DNA of 64,000 nucleotides from Stenotrophomonas maltophilia. GTDB taxonomy: Bacteria; Pseudomonadota; Gammaproteobacteria; Xanthomonadales; Xanthomonadaceae. Both the position numbers and the translations under genes were made by a program. A model generated the notes under the pieces. The model had not been told where the DNA came from. It was given only the letters and a program-made list of their open reading frames with translations, and made no database searches. The DNA is taken from the NCBI GenBank assembly GCA_002435595.1, contig DJBL01000003.1, forward strand, positions 395 to 64,394, in the 5' to 3' direction. Shown one piece after another: positions 40,870 through 50,460 of the stretch (within the stretch, counting starts at the first letter, position 1; each line of letters begins with the position of its first letter).

Positions 40870-41982
40870 ATGTCGCTCTTTGGTTACACCCGCGCCGGCC
40901 AGGAGCCGGGCGCCCCGCGTCCCCCGTCACCGCTGTTGTGGCTCGCGCTGATCGCACTGATTGCCGGCCTGCTGGTGCTGGCGTTTGCCTGGCTGGCCGG
41001 CTGGATCGGGCGCGACCGCGCCACCGCCCAGGCCTTCACCGACAGCATCGAGGCCACTGGCCCAGCCCACCCCGGTTTCCGCCGCGCGCACAGCAAGGGC
41101 GTGTGTGTGAGCGGCAGCTTCCAGGGCACGCCCGAGGGCGCGGCACTGAGCGCGGCGCGCGTGTTCGCCCAGCGCCAGGTGCCGGTGCTGGGCCGTCTGT
41201 CGATCGGGGGTGCCGACCCGCACGGCGCCGACGCCAACGCGCGCGTGCGCAGCATGGCGCTGCAACTGGTCAGTGACGACGGCCAGGAATGGCGCACGGC
41301 GATGAACAGCTTCCCGTTCTTTGCCGTGCCCAGCACCGAGGCCTTCCTGGAACAGACCCGCGCCGGCATCCCCGACCCGGCCACCGGCAAGCCGGACCCG
41401 GCGAAAATGGCCGCCGTCCTGGAGAAGTACCCCAGCGCACGTGCATTCCAGCAATGGGCCAAGACCGCACCGTGGTCCAACAGCTGGGCCAACACCGCCT
41501 ACAACGGGGTCAACAGTTTCCGCTTCACCGCCGCCGACGGCCGCGCCCATGACGTGCGCTGGAGCATGCGACCGCAGGCCGCGTTCGTGGACATGACCGC
41601 CGAACAACGCGCGCAGGCCGGCGTGGACTACCTGGCCGACGAGTTCCAGCAACGGCTGGCGCAGGGCCCGGTGCGCTGGGACATGTGGGTCACCCTTGCC
41701 GAAGACGGCGACCCGATCGACGACCCCTCGCAGGTGTGGCCCATGCAACGCCGCCAGGTCAAGGTGGGCACGCTGAGCCTGACCGCGATGCAACCCCAGG
41801 CCACCGGTGCCTGCCGCGACCTCAATTTCGATCCGTTGATCCTGCCCAGCGGCATCACCGGCTCCAACGACCCCATCCTGGCCGCGCGCTCGGCGGTGTA
41901 CTCGCATTCGTTCAACCGTCGCGAACGCGAAATCGCCAACGGCAAGGGCGCGGCGGCCACCGGCAAGGAAGGTGTGCGATGA
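40870..41982 (+). CDS. Catalase-like heme peroxidase, membrane-anchored (SrpA-like)
   Basis: A 370-residue protein with one N-terminal membrane helix (LLWLALIALIAGLLVLAFAW) and a mini-catalase domain: FRRAHSKGVCVSGSF (active His), LSIGGADPHGADANARVRSM, SFPFFAVPSTEAFLEQTRAG (Asn/Phe region), WANTAYNGVNSFRF, and SHSFNRREREIANG at the end. This fits the catalase-related peroxidases found in the periplasm. ATG 40870 has gcagga upstream; an in-frame ATG at 40822 is less likely. The gene overlaps a cytochrome b561 gene by ATGA, so the pair may form a membrane peroxidase fed by quinol. Confidence 0.87.
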   Translation: MSLFGYTRAGQEPGAPRPPSPLLWLALIALIAGLLVLAFAWLAGWIGRDRATAQAFTDSIEATGPAHPGFRRAHSKGVCVSGSFQGTPEGAALSAARVFAQRQVPVLGRLSIGGADPHGADANARVRSMALQLVSDDGQEWRTAMNSFPFFAVPSTEAFLEQTRAGIPDPATGKPDPAKMAAVLEKYPSARAFQQWAKTAPWSNSWANTAYNGVNSFRFTAADGRAHDVRWSMRPQAAFVDMTAEQRAQAGVDYLADEFQQRLAQGPVRWDMWVTLAEDGDPIDDPSQVWPMQRRQVKVGTLSLTAMQPQATGACRDLNFDPLILPSGITGSNDPILAARSAVYSHSFNRREREIANGKGAAATGKEGVR

Positions 41983-42533
41983 ACCGCGGGACCGGCCACT
42001 TCAACCTTACCGCACGGGTGCTGCACTGGCTGATGGCGGCCATGATCCTGACCATGCTGTTCGTCGGCGTGGGCATGGTGGCCGCCCTGCAGTGGCGACC
42101 GATGCTGGTGGACCTGCACCGCCCGCTCGGCATCGCGATCCTGCTGCTGGTGATCGTGCGCCTGTACAACCGCCTGCGCCACCGGCCACCACCGCTGCCG
42201 GCCGACCTGCCGGCCTGGCAGGCCGCCGCCGCGCATGCCTCGCACTGGGTGCTGTACGCACTGATGCTGGCAATGCCGCTGGTGGGCTGGTCGATGCTGT
42301 CGGCCGGGGGCTACCCGATCGTGATGTGGTCCGGCTTCAACCTGCCGGCGATCGTGCCGCACGACCCGTCGCTGTACGCGGCCCTGCGCAATGCGCACAG
42401 CCTGTTGGCCTATGCGCTGTTCGCCACGGTAGTGGTGCATCTGTCGGCCGCGCTGTTCCACCTGTGGGTGCGCCGGGATGGGGTATTCCAGGCGATGGCG
42501 AAGGGACCGGGGCGCGCCGATGAACCTCGTTAG
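41979..42533 (+). CDS. Cytochrome b561 family protein
   Basis: A 184-residue four-helix membrane protein with His ligands for two b hemes: RVLHWLMAAMIL (TM1), DLHRPLGIAILLLV (TM2), AAHASHWVLYALMLAMPLVG (TM3) and NAHSLLAYALFATVVVHLSA (TM4). It overlaps the catalase-like gene by ATGA and probably donates electrons to it. Confidence 0.9.
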   Translation: MNRGTGHFNLTARVLHWLMAAMILTMLFVGVGMVAALQWRPMLVDLHRPLGIAILLLVIVRLYNRLRHRPPPLPADLPAWQAAAAHASHWVLYALMLAMPLVGWSMLSAGGYPIVMWSGFNLPAIVPHDPSLYAALRNAHSLLAYALFATVVVHLSAALFHLWVRRDGVFQAMAKGPGRADEPR

Positions 42534-42691
42534 CGTCCGCCGCAGCGCCACCCGATTGTCAGGGCTGATGATCGCAGAGAATCCAATGAATACTCTGATC
42601 GCCGGACACGTGGGCTGTGAACGGCGTTCCCGACACCCACGCCAGAAGAAACTAGATTCATCGCCACCCAAGCGTTCTGGAGTTGATGGCG

Positions 42692-43330
42692 ATGACGTTT
42701 CTCCCCCGACCATTCCTGATCTTGCTGCTCGGCATTGTCATGGGACTTCCGGCATCCGCACAATCTGGCCGAGCAGATGCGGCTCACGCGGTGTCGCTTC
42801 GCGTGATGGTGGACGAGCACGTCGTGATGAGCCCCAATCTTCGCCTGAAACCTGGCATTCCCGCATCCATTGAGATCTCACCACGATCCACCGAGCCAGG
42901 CTATCTGCTCCAGGTACGCCTGACGCCGGATCTTGAAGGACGGGGCTCGCAGAGCAGTCTCGAGGCCACGCTGTGGAAAGGAGACCGTAGAGGAGAGCAC
43001 CCGTTACTCGATACGATTCTGCTGCTTGACCCGCAACACGCTGGCAAGATGCCAGCCTCCGCGTCGCGCGACGCGGAGGACGGCCGCAGGATTGAGATTC
43101 AGGTCGTCTCCCATGCCCGTACGATGTCACGCGCAGAAGGCTCATCCGCTCGCCCTGGCGTCGCCGCCCAGCACTGTCAGGACACGGCACAGATGGGTAG
43201 TCCGGCCACGCGGGGCGCACCGCCAGTCTGCTGCAGCATCTCATGCGGAGATGGCGGGGGCAGCACGATGAAATGCTGCGGCGCCGATGAATGCGGCGCC
43301 TGCGGTGTCTGCTGTTCTAACGCGTCTTGA
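42692..43330 (+). CDS. Exported protein with cysteine-rich C-terminus, unknown function
   Basis: A 212-residue protein. It has a signal peptide (FLILLLGIVMGLPASAQ), a beta-rich domain (VSLRVMVDEHVVMSPNLRLK, ISPRSTEPGYLLQVRLTP), a linker, and a tail with nine cysteines in about 35 residues (VCCSISCGDGG, MKCCGADECGACGVCC). The tail could bind metal or form disulfides. Codon use and GC are clearly lower than in neighbours, suggesting acquisition. ATG 42692 has GGAG nine bases upstream; ATG 42686 is too close. No neighbour explains it. Confidence 0.7.
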   Translation: MTFLPRPFLILLLGIVMGLPASAQSGRADAAHAVSLRVMVDEHVVMSPNLRLKPGIPASIEISPRSTEPGYLLQVRLTPDLEGRGSQSSLEATLWKGDRRGEHPLLDTILLLDPQHAGKMPASASRDAEDGRRIEIQVVSHARTMSRAEGSSARPGVAAQHCQDTAQMGSPATRGAPPVCCSISCGDGGGSTMKCCGADECGACGVCCSNAS

Positions 43331-43437
43331 CGGCGGACAGCGTCGTTGCAGCGTAGAGCTGTTACCCGCACCCTCATCGTATTCATGCCTATCCGCAGTA
43401 CTATCACCCACCAACTCCGGCAACAGATCACGCTCGC

Positions 43438-44040
43438 CTACAGCCAGCCCTTCTGCCGCGCCAGCCGATACGCTTCGATGCGGTTGGCCACGCCCAGCTT
43501 GCCGATGCACTCGGACAGGTAGTTGCGCACGGTGCCGTGCGACAAGCCCAGCTGGGTGGCGATCTCACTGGCCGAGCGGCCGTCGCCGGACAGGCGCAGC
43601 ACCTGGCGCTCGCGGTCGTTGAGCGGGTCGGCCTGCGACCAGGCATCCAGCGCCAGCTGCGGGTCGATCGCGCGGCCGCCGTGCTGCACTTGGCGCAGGG
43701 CGTCGGCCAGGCGTTCGGCCGGCGCGTCCTTGAGCAGGTACCCGCACACCCCGGCATCCAGCGCGCGGCGCAGGAAGCCCGAGCGCGCGAAGGTGGTCAC
43801 GATCACCACCTTGATCGGCAGTTGCTGGCGCGCGATGCGCTGGGCCAGCTCCAGCCCGGACAGGCCGGGCATCTCGATGTCGGTGACCAGGATGTCCGGC
43901 TGCAGCTGCTGCAGCATGCGCCAGGCCGCCTCGCCATCGGCGGCGCTGCCGAGCACCTCGATGTCCGGCTCCAGGCCCAGCAGCGCCGACAGTGCGCCGC
44001 GCACCATCGCCTGGTCTTCGGCCAATACGATGCGGATCAT
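43438..44040 (-). CDS. NarL/LuxR-family response regulator (DesR-like)
   Basis: A 200-residue regulator. Receiver domain with Asp8-Asp9-type acidic pocket (VLAEDQAM), phosphoacceptor Asp54 (LVTDIEMPG), Thr82-area TTFARSGF and Lys in LLKDAPAE. C-terminal LuxR HTH (LNDRERQVLRLSGDGRSASE, then LGLSHGTVRNYLSECIGKLG). It is translated by ATGA overlap after the kinase gene. Probably controls the ABC exporter upstream in the operon and perhaps the divergent one. Confidence 0.9.
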   Translation of the reverse strand: MIRIVLAEDQAMVRGALSALLGLEPDIEVLGSAADGEAAWRMLQQLQPDILVTDIEMPGLSGLELAQRIARQQLPIKVVIVTTFARSGFLRRALDAGVCGYLLKDAPAERLADALRQVQHGGRAIDPQLALDAWSQADPLNDRERQVLRLSGDGRSASEIATQLGLSHGTVRNYLSECIGKLGVANRIEAYRLARQKGWL

Positions 44041-45275
44041 GCCGGTCCGCCCGCGGGCAGCGACGGCGCCGGTGGCAGGTCGACCGGCAACGCAGCCACC
44101 GCCGCGGTGGCCGCGGGCAGCGGAACGCGCACCGTCACGCAGGTGCCCTCGCCCTTCACCGACTGCACTACCAGCGTTCCGCGCAATGCAGTGGCCCGTT
44201 CGCGCATGCCCCCCAGCCCGTTGCCGTCGGCCTGCACGCCGCCGCGGCCGTCATCGCGGATCTCCATCAGCAAGCTGCGCCCTTCCTGTTCAAAGCGTAT
44301 CCAGGCCTGGTGCGCCTGCGCATGCCGGGCGATGTTGGTGGCGGCCTCGCGCAGCACCAGCGACAACCCGCGCTCCACCTCCGGCGGCATCGGCGGCGGT
44401 GGCGCGTAGTGCAGGTGCACGTGCTGGCATTCCAGCAACAGGCGCGCCGAGGCCAGCTCGGCGGCCAGGTCGCTGGCGCGGATCCCGGTGACCGCGCTGC
44501 GTACTTCGGCCAGGGCCTGGCGCGCGATCGCTTCGGCTTCGGTCACTTCCCGGCGCGAGGCCTCCGGATCCCGATCGAACAGCTTGCGCGACAGTTCCAG
44601 TTTCAGCGTGATCAACGACAGCGTATGCCCCAGCAGGTCGTGCAGGTCGCGCCCGATGCGCTCGCGTTCGGCGGTGGCGGCCAGCCGGCGCACTTCCTCC
44701 TGCGACAGCTGCAGCGCCGCATCGCGGTCCTTGTTGATGCTCTCCACGTTGACGATGATGCCGATGATCAGCCCCATCGACGGTATCCACACCACCAGCT
44801 GCCAGGGGTACCCCACCCACAGCGCAATGCCCACGAACAGCGCGTTGAGCACCAGCAGCTGGACCAGATAGCGCCAGATCCCGGTTTCCCGGCACACCCG
44901 CAGCATCACGCAGCCGAAGATGAAGTAGCTGATGCCTGCGGGGTACCAGGGCAGCAGTGAAAGCCCCATCGCCACCATCGCCAGCGCATAGCGCGGCCCG
45001 TGGTGGCGCGGGGCCAGCAGCAGGCGCCCGTACAGCACCAGGAACACCGGGTAGGTGAGCAGCGTCAGCCACAGCCAGCGCAGCGTGTAGCCGGTGCCGA
45101 AGATCGGGGTGAAGAACACCCACCCGCTCCACAGCAGGTGCACCGCATCGGCCCAGGCCGGCTTGCCGCGGCGCAGGTTGTCGGCCACGGACGAGTCCGG
45201 TGCGGGGCGCAGCAGCGAGGCGATCCAGCGCGATGACACGGGCGGTTCCAGGGCGGGGCGGTCAGGCGCGATCAT
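44037..45275 (-). CDS. Sensor histidine kinase, HisKA_3 type (DesK-like)
   Basis: A 412-residue kinase. Four to six membrane segments in residues 45-175 act as sensor; a short coiled coil leads to the HisKA_3 site His212 (ERIGRDLHDLLGHTLSLI). The HATPase domain shows REAATNIARHAQAHQAW (N box), EIRDDGRGG (G1) and GNGLGGMRERA (G2). DesK-like kinases sense membrane state or antibiotics. It lies 18 bases after the permease gene, and its end overlaps the response regulator by ATGA. Confidence 0.9.
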   Translation of the reverse strand: MIAPDRPALEPPVSSRWIASLLRPAPDSSVADNLRRGKPAWADAVHLLWSGWVFFTPIFGTGYTLRWLWLTLLTYPVFLVLYGRLLLAPRHHGPRYALAMVAMGLSLLPWYPAGISYFIFGCVMLRVCRETGIWRYLVQLLVLNALFVGIALWVGYPWQLVVWIPSMGLIIGIIVNVESINKDRDAALQLSQEEVRRLAATAERERIGRDLHDLLGHTLSLITLKLELSRKLFDRDPEASRREVTEAEAIARQALAEVRSAVTGIRASDLAAELASARLLLECQHVHLHYAPPPPMPPEVERGLSLVLREAATNIARHAQAHQAWIRFEQEGRSLLMEIRDDGRGGVQADGNGLGGMRERATALRGTLVVQSVKGEGTCVTVRVPLPAATAAVAALPVDLPPAPSLPAGGPA

Positions 45276-45293
45276 GCCAGTTTCGTCCGCCGC

Positions 45294-46061
45294 TCACCCG
45301 ACCCGGCGCAGCCGGCGCCGGGCCAGCCCCAACGCCACGCCGGTCACCGCCAGCAGCACCGCCACGTGCACCGCGGCATTGCCCTGCGCCGGCTGACCCA
45401 CCGCCGGGAGCGCCAGCTGGGCCAGGTGCCAGGTGGGCCACAGCGGGGCCAGCGTGGAGAACACCGGCGGCAGGATCGACAGCGGCAGCCACAGCCCCGA
45501 CAGCAGCGCCAGCGGCAGGTACACCAGGTTGACCACCGCCGGAGCCGCACTGGCGCTGACGTGGCTGCCGATCCACAACCCGATCGCGCCCAGCGGCAGC
45601 GCGGCGAAGGCGGCGACGGCCAGCAGCCGCAGCACCATGGCGGGCGCCAGGCCCACCCCGGCCAGGGCCGCCACCCCCAGCAGCACCAGCGCCACCAGCA
45701 GCGCGAACAGCACGGCCATCAGCAGCCGCGCCAGCAACGGGGCCATCGGCGGCAACGGCAGCGCGCGCTTGAGCGTGAGCAGGCCGCCTTCGCGGTCCAG
45801 CGCCAGCTGCACGCCAAAGCCGAACAGCGCCGGGGCCATCGCACCGAACACGCAGTAAGTGGCCAGCAGGTACTGCGGCGCGTGGCCGCGCCCGAGCAGG
45901 ATGCCGAACAGGGCATAGAACAGCACCGGGAACAGCAGCGAGGGCAATGCGAAGGCGGGCGTGCGCCAGGCACGGCGCAGTTCGCACAGCGCTTCGACGC
46001 GGTAGATCCGCCAGGTGGACGCACGCGGTTGCGCGGTTGCTGCGCTGGTCAGGGTGTTCAT
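45294..46061 (-). CDS. ABC-2 type transporter permease
   Basis: A 255-residue permease with six predicted membrane segments and the ABC-2 pattern: N-terminal VEALCELRRAWRTPAFALPS then FPVLFYALFGILLG, and ending LVYLPLALLSGLWLPLSILP (conserved TM5 GLW/P motif). It starts by ATGA overlap inside the ATPase gene. With that ATPase it forms an exporter, commonly for drugs or lipids, sensed by the DesKR-type pair behind it. Confidence 0.88.
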   Translation of the reverse strand: MNTLTSAATAQPRASTWRIYRVEALCELRRAWRTPAFALPSLLFPVLFYALFGILLGRGHAPQYLLATYCVFGAMAPALFGFGVQLALDREGGLLTLKRALPLPPMAPLLARLLMAVLFALLVALVLLGVAALAGVGLAPAMVLRLLAVAAFAALPLGAIGLWIGSHVSASAAPAVVNLVYLPLALLSGLWLPLSILPPVFSTLAPLWPTWHLAQLALPAVGQPAQGNAAVHVAVLLAVTGVALGLARRRLRRVG

Positions 46062-46957
46062 GCGGCCTCCCGGGTCAGTTCGACGAAGGCGTCGGCCAGG
46101 CCGCCGCCGTGTACTTCCAGTTCCTGCAGCTGCGGGTCTTCGGCCAGCAGCCGCGCCACCACCGGCTCGGCCGGTTCGGCCAGCAGCTGCAGGCGCACCC
46201 CATCGCGCTGCACCTCGCGCACCCCGGGCCAGGTTTTCAGCACGTCCGCATCCAGCGCGCTGCGGCAGCGGATCCGGCGCGGGGCCAGCTGCTGGCGGAA
46301 CTGCGCCAGCGGGCCATCGGCCAGTACCCGGCCCTGCTCGATCACCACCACGCGCTGGGCCAGCGCTTCGGCCTCTTCCAGGTAGTGGGTGGTCAGCAGC
46401 ACGCCGCAGCCTTCGCTGGCCAGCTGCCGGATCGCCTGCCACAGCGCCTGCCGGGCCTGGATGTCCAGGCCGGTGGTGGGCTCGTCCAGGAACAGCAGCT
46501 GCGGCCGCCCGCACAGCGCGATGGCGAACTGCACGCGGCGTTGCTGGCCGCCGGACAGCCGGCCGTAACGGCGCGTGGCCACCTCGGCCAGCCCGGCCAG
46601 GGCCAGGCACTCCTGCAGCGGTCGCGGATCGGGATAGCAGGCACGGGCCAGCTCGATCAGCTCGGCCACCTGCAGCACCGGCGGCAACGCGGTGCTCTGC
46701 AGCATCACCCCGATGCCGGCGCGGCTGGCGCGGTCCTGCGGGTTGCCGCCGAGCAGTTCGGCCTGGCCGGCATCCACCGCGCGCAGGCCCAGCAACACCG
46801 AAATGGCGGTGCTCTTGCCGGCGCCGTTGCGACCCAGCAGCGCCAGCACTTCGCCGCGCTGCAGCGAAAAACTCACGCCCTGCAGGGCGGCGACCGCACC
46901 GTAACGCACCTGCGCATCGCGCAGGCAGGCCAGGGCAGTCGGGGAAGAAACGGACAT
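46058..46957 (-). CDS. ABC-2 type transporter ATP-binding protein
   Basis: A 299-residue ATPase. Walker A LLGRNGAGKSTA, Q-loop VMLQSTALP, signature LSGGQQRRVQFA, Walker B LLFLDEPTTGLD, switch His in TTHYLEEAE. The C-terminal region (residues 220-299) is the extra domain common to drug-export ATPases. ATG 46957 is chosen over an upstream ATG at 46984. First gene of a four-gene operon: ATPase, permease, kinase, regulator. Confidence 0.92.
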   Translation of the reverse strand: MSVSSPTALACLRDAQVRYGAVAALQGVSFSLQRGEVLALLGRNGAGKSTAISVLLGLRAVDAGQAELLGGNPQDRASRAGIGVMLQSTALPPVLQVAELIELARACYPDPRPLQECLALAGLAEVATRRYGRLSGGQQRRVQFAIALCGRPQLLFLDEPTTGLDIQARQALWQAIRQLASEGCGVLLTTHYLEEAEALAQRVVVIEQGRVLADGPLAQFRQQLAPRRIRCRSALDADVLKTWPGVREVQRDGVRLQLLAEPAEPVVARLLAEDPQLQELEVHGGGLADAFVELTREAA

Positions 46958-47036
46958 CGGCGCACTCCGTGACGGGTTCGGCACAGCGTGGCGGTGGGGG
47001 CGCGGGCAGCCCAGTGGCCGTCGTCAGCGCAAGCAG

Positions 47037-47050
47037 GTGACAGCTGTCAC
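47037..47050. promoter_or_regulatory. Perfect 14-bp palindrome GTGACAGCTGTCAC between divergent ABC operons
   Basis: GTGACAG-CTGTCAC is fully symmetric. It lies 80 bases from the ABC-2 ATPase start and 112 from the adaptor gene start, in the 204-bp shared promoter region. It is a good candidate site for the DesR-like response regulator, which would couple both exporters. No other regulator gene adjoins it. Confidence 0.6.
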
Positions 47051-47161
47051 TGCCGGTGCGGCCGGTGGCCGGGCATGCTGTGCCTCGCCCGGCGCCGTGC
47101 CGGTTTGCCCCGCGACCGCCGTTGCGGTCACACTCGGCCCGATTCCCCGTCCAGACTCACG

Positions 47162-48403
47162 ATGAACGCATCCGCTGAACTGCTCAAGGAACTCCGCATC
47201 GACCGCAAGGCGGCCACGCCGCCGCCGTCCTCGCCCCGCCGTGGGCGGTGGATCGGGCTGGCGATCCTCATCGTGCTGCTGCTCGCCGGGATCGGCTGGT
47301 TCGCATTCGGCCGGCAACGCGCCATCGAAGTGACCACCGCGCCGGTGGTGGCCATCCAGCAGGGCACGGCCAGCAGTTCGGTGCTCGATGCCAGCGGCTA
47401 CGTGGTGGCGCGGCGCATGGCCACGGTCTCGGCCAAGATCACCGGCAAGGTGCGCGAGGTGATGATCGAAGAAGGCATGCGCGTGGAGGAAGGCCAGGTC
47501 ATGGCCACGCTCGACCCCATCGATGCCAACGCGCAGCGCAGCCTGTCGGCCTCGCAGCTGGAGGCCGCGCGCAGCCAGCTGGCCGGACTGCAGGCGCAGG
47601 TGGCCCAGGCCAATGCCGAGGCCGGCCGCCTGCAGACCCTGGTGGGCCAGCAGCTGGTCTCGCGCTCGCAATACGACCTGGCCATCTCCCAGCGCGACAG
47701 CCTGCGTGCACAGCTGCGCACCGCCGAGCGCAATACCAAGGTGGCCAACGACGCGCTGGCCATCGCCGACCTTGGCGTGGACAACAACACCGTGCGTGCC
47801 CCGTTCTCCGGCGTGGTCACCGCCAAGGCGGCACAGCCGGGCGAAATCGTCTCGCCGCTGTCGGCCGGCGGTGGCTTCACCCGCACCGGCATCGGCACCA
47901 TCGTGGACATGGAATCGCTGGAGATCGAGGTGGAAGTGGGCGAGTCGTTCATCGGCCGCGTGCAGCCGAAGATGCCGGTGGAAGCCACCCTCAACGCCTA
48001 CCCGGACTGGAAGATCCCGGCCGAGGTGATCGCGATCATCCCCACCGCCGACCGCGGCAAGGCCACGGTCAAGGTGCGCGTGGCGCTGAAGGTGAAAGAC
48101 CCGCGCATCGTGCCGGAAATGGGCGTGCGGGTGAGCTTCCTGGAGGCCGCACGGCCGGCACAGGCCGCCGCGCCAAAGGGCGTGCGCGTGCCGGCCGCCG
48201 CCATCGTCGAGCGCGGCCAGCAGACCGTCGCCTTCGTGGTCAAGGACGATCAGCATGTGGAACAGCGCGTGGTCAGCGCCGGTGCCGCGCTCAACACCGA
48301 CCGCCAGGTCAGCCAGGGGCTGAGCGCCGGCGAAGTGGTGGTGCTGGACCCGCCGGCCGAACTCCGCGACGGCGCCAAGGTTGTGGAAAAACAACAGCAA
48401 TAG
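47162..48403 (+). CDS. Efflux periplasmic adaptor subunit (HlyD/MacA-like)
   Basis: A 413-residue adaptor. One N-terminal membrane anchor (GLAILIVLLLAGIGWFAFG), a lipoyl half (SGYVVARRMATVSAKITGKV), a long coiled-coil hairpin (residues 120-195, SASQLEAARSQLAGLQAQVA), the second lipoyl half (VRAPFSGVVTAKAAQPGEIV) and beta-barrel and membrane-proximal domains. It links the inner-membrane ABC pump encoded next to an outer-membrane channel encoded elsewhere. First gene of a four-gene operon. Confidence 0.9.
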   Translation: MNASAELLKELRIDRKAATPPPSSPRRGRWIGLAILIVLLLAGIGWFAFGRQRAIEVTTAPVVAIQQGTASSSVLDASGYVVARRMATVSAKITGKVREVMIEEGMRVEEGQVMATLDPIDANAQRSLSASQLEAARSQLAGLQAQVAQANAEAGRLQTLVGQQLVSRSQYDLAISQRDSLRAQLRTAERNTKVANDALAIADLGVDNNTVRAPFSGVVTAKAAQPGEIVSPLSAGGGFTRTGIGTIVDMESLEIEVEVGESFIGRVQPKMPVEATLNAYPDWKIPAEVIAIIPTADRGKATVKVRVALKVKDPRIVPEMGVRVSFLEAARPAQAAAPKGVRVPAAAIVERGQQTVAFVVKDDQHVEQRVVSAGAALNTDRQVSQGLSAGEVVVLDPPAELRDGAKVVEKQQQ

Positions 48404-48586
48404 CCGGCGCCGCCGTATCGGCGCGGCGATGCCATGCAAGTGCGCTACCGGTGCCGTGCAGGCGCGTGCGATGGCTGCTGTCGGCCACCGCGCCCCGCCC
48501 GGCCACGGCCCCCGTCCCCGCATGCGGGCGCGTGCCGTCGCATGCCGTTCCGTTCCCGATCCGCCCTGATCCCTGGAGAGCCGCAC

Positions 48587-49276
<690 letters not shown>

Positions 49277-49289
49277 GGAGGATGCCGCG

Positions 49290-50450
49290 ATGAAGTATTT
49301 CTCGCTGATCTGGGCCCAGCTGTTCCGCAGCAAGACACGCACGCTGCTGACCCTGCTCTCGGTGGTGGCCGCGTTCCTGTTGTTTGGCATGCTCGATTCG
49401 GTGCGCGTGGCCTTCAACTCCGGCGGTGAAACCATCGAGGGCGCCAAGCGGCTGGTGGTGTCCTCCAAGCTCTCCATCACCCAGAGCCTGCCGCTGCGCC
49501 TGCTGCGTGACATCGAAGCCACCCCGGGCGTGCGCAAGGTGAACTACGCGATGTGGTTCGGCGGTATCTACCAGGACCCGAAGAACTTCTTCCCCAGCTT
49601 CTCCGTGTCGGACAACTACATGGACCTGTATCCGGAGTTCGAGCTGCCACCGGCCCAGGCCGAGGCGTTCAAGAACACCCGTACCGGCGCCATCGTCGGG
49701 GAGGCCCTGGCCAAGCGCTTTGGCTGGAAGCTCGGCGATACCATTCCGATGCAGGCCACCATCTTCCCGCGCAAGGGCAGCAACGACTGGCCGCTGCAGC
49801 TGGTGGGCATCTACCGTGCCAAGGACCGCAACAATGCCGGCGCGGAGAACCAGCTGCTGCTGCACTGGAGCTACTTCGATGAATCCAACGATTACATCAA
49901 GAACCAGGTCAGCTTCTATACCGTGCAGCTGGACGACCCGGCGCATGCCTCGCGCGTGGCCCAGGCGATCGATGCGCTGTCGCTCAATTCCGACCGCGAG
50001 ACCAAGTCGCAGACCGAAGCGGCGTTCTCGCAGGCCTTTGCCAAGCAGTTCGCCGATATCGGCCTGATCGTCACCGGGATCATGGCCGCGGTGTTCTTCA
50101 CCCTGGTACTGCTGACCGGCAACACGATGGCCCAGGCGGTGCGCGAGCGCATCCCGGAGCTGGCCATCCTCAAGACGCTGGGCTTCAAGGACGGCACGGT
50201 GCTGGTGCTGGTGATGGTGGAGTCGGTGCTGTTGATCGTGCTGGGCGGACTGATCGGCATGGGCCTGGCGGCGATCCTGATGCCGGCCATCAGCGCCAAC
50301 AGCCAGGGCATGATCAGCCTGCCGGGCGTGCCCGCGCAGACCTGGGCGATGGCAGTGGGGCTGATGGCGGTGATCGGGGTGGTGGTGGGCCTGCTGCCGG
50401 CATTGCGCGCGCAGCGGTTGAAGATCGTCGACGCACTGGCCGGACGCTGA
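49290..50450 (+). CDS. ABC transporter permease, FtsX/MacB-like (first)
   Basis: A 386-residue permease of the type VII (MacB) fold: TM1 near residues 17-37 (RTLLTLLSVVAAFLLFGML), a large periplasmic domain (40-265), then TM2-4 with the FtsX signature (MAQAVRERIPELAILKTLGF) and VVVGLLPALRAQRLKIVDAL at the end. It pairs with the next permease, 10 bases downstream, as a heterodimer. Confidence 0.9.
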   Translation: MKYFSLIWAQLFRSKTRTLLTLLSVVAAFLLFGMLDSVRVAFNSGGETIEGAKRLVVSSKLSITQSLPLRLLRDIEATPGVRKVNYAMWFGGIYQDPKNFFPSFSVSDNYMDLYPEFELPPAQAEAFKNTRTGAIVGEALAKRFGWKLGDTIPMQATIFPRKGSNDWPLQLVGIYRAKDRNNAGAENQLLLHWSYFDESNDYIKNQVSFYTVQLDDPAHASRVAQAIDALSLNSDRETKSQTEAAFSQAFAKQFADIGLIVTGIMAAVFFTLVLLTGNTMAQAVRERIPELAILKTLGFKDGTVLVLVMVESVLLIVLGGLIGMGLAAILMPAISANSQGMISLPGVPAQTWAMAVGLMAVIGVVVGLLPALRAQRLKIVDALAGR

Positions 50451-50460
50451 GGAGCCCATC

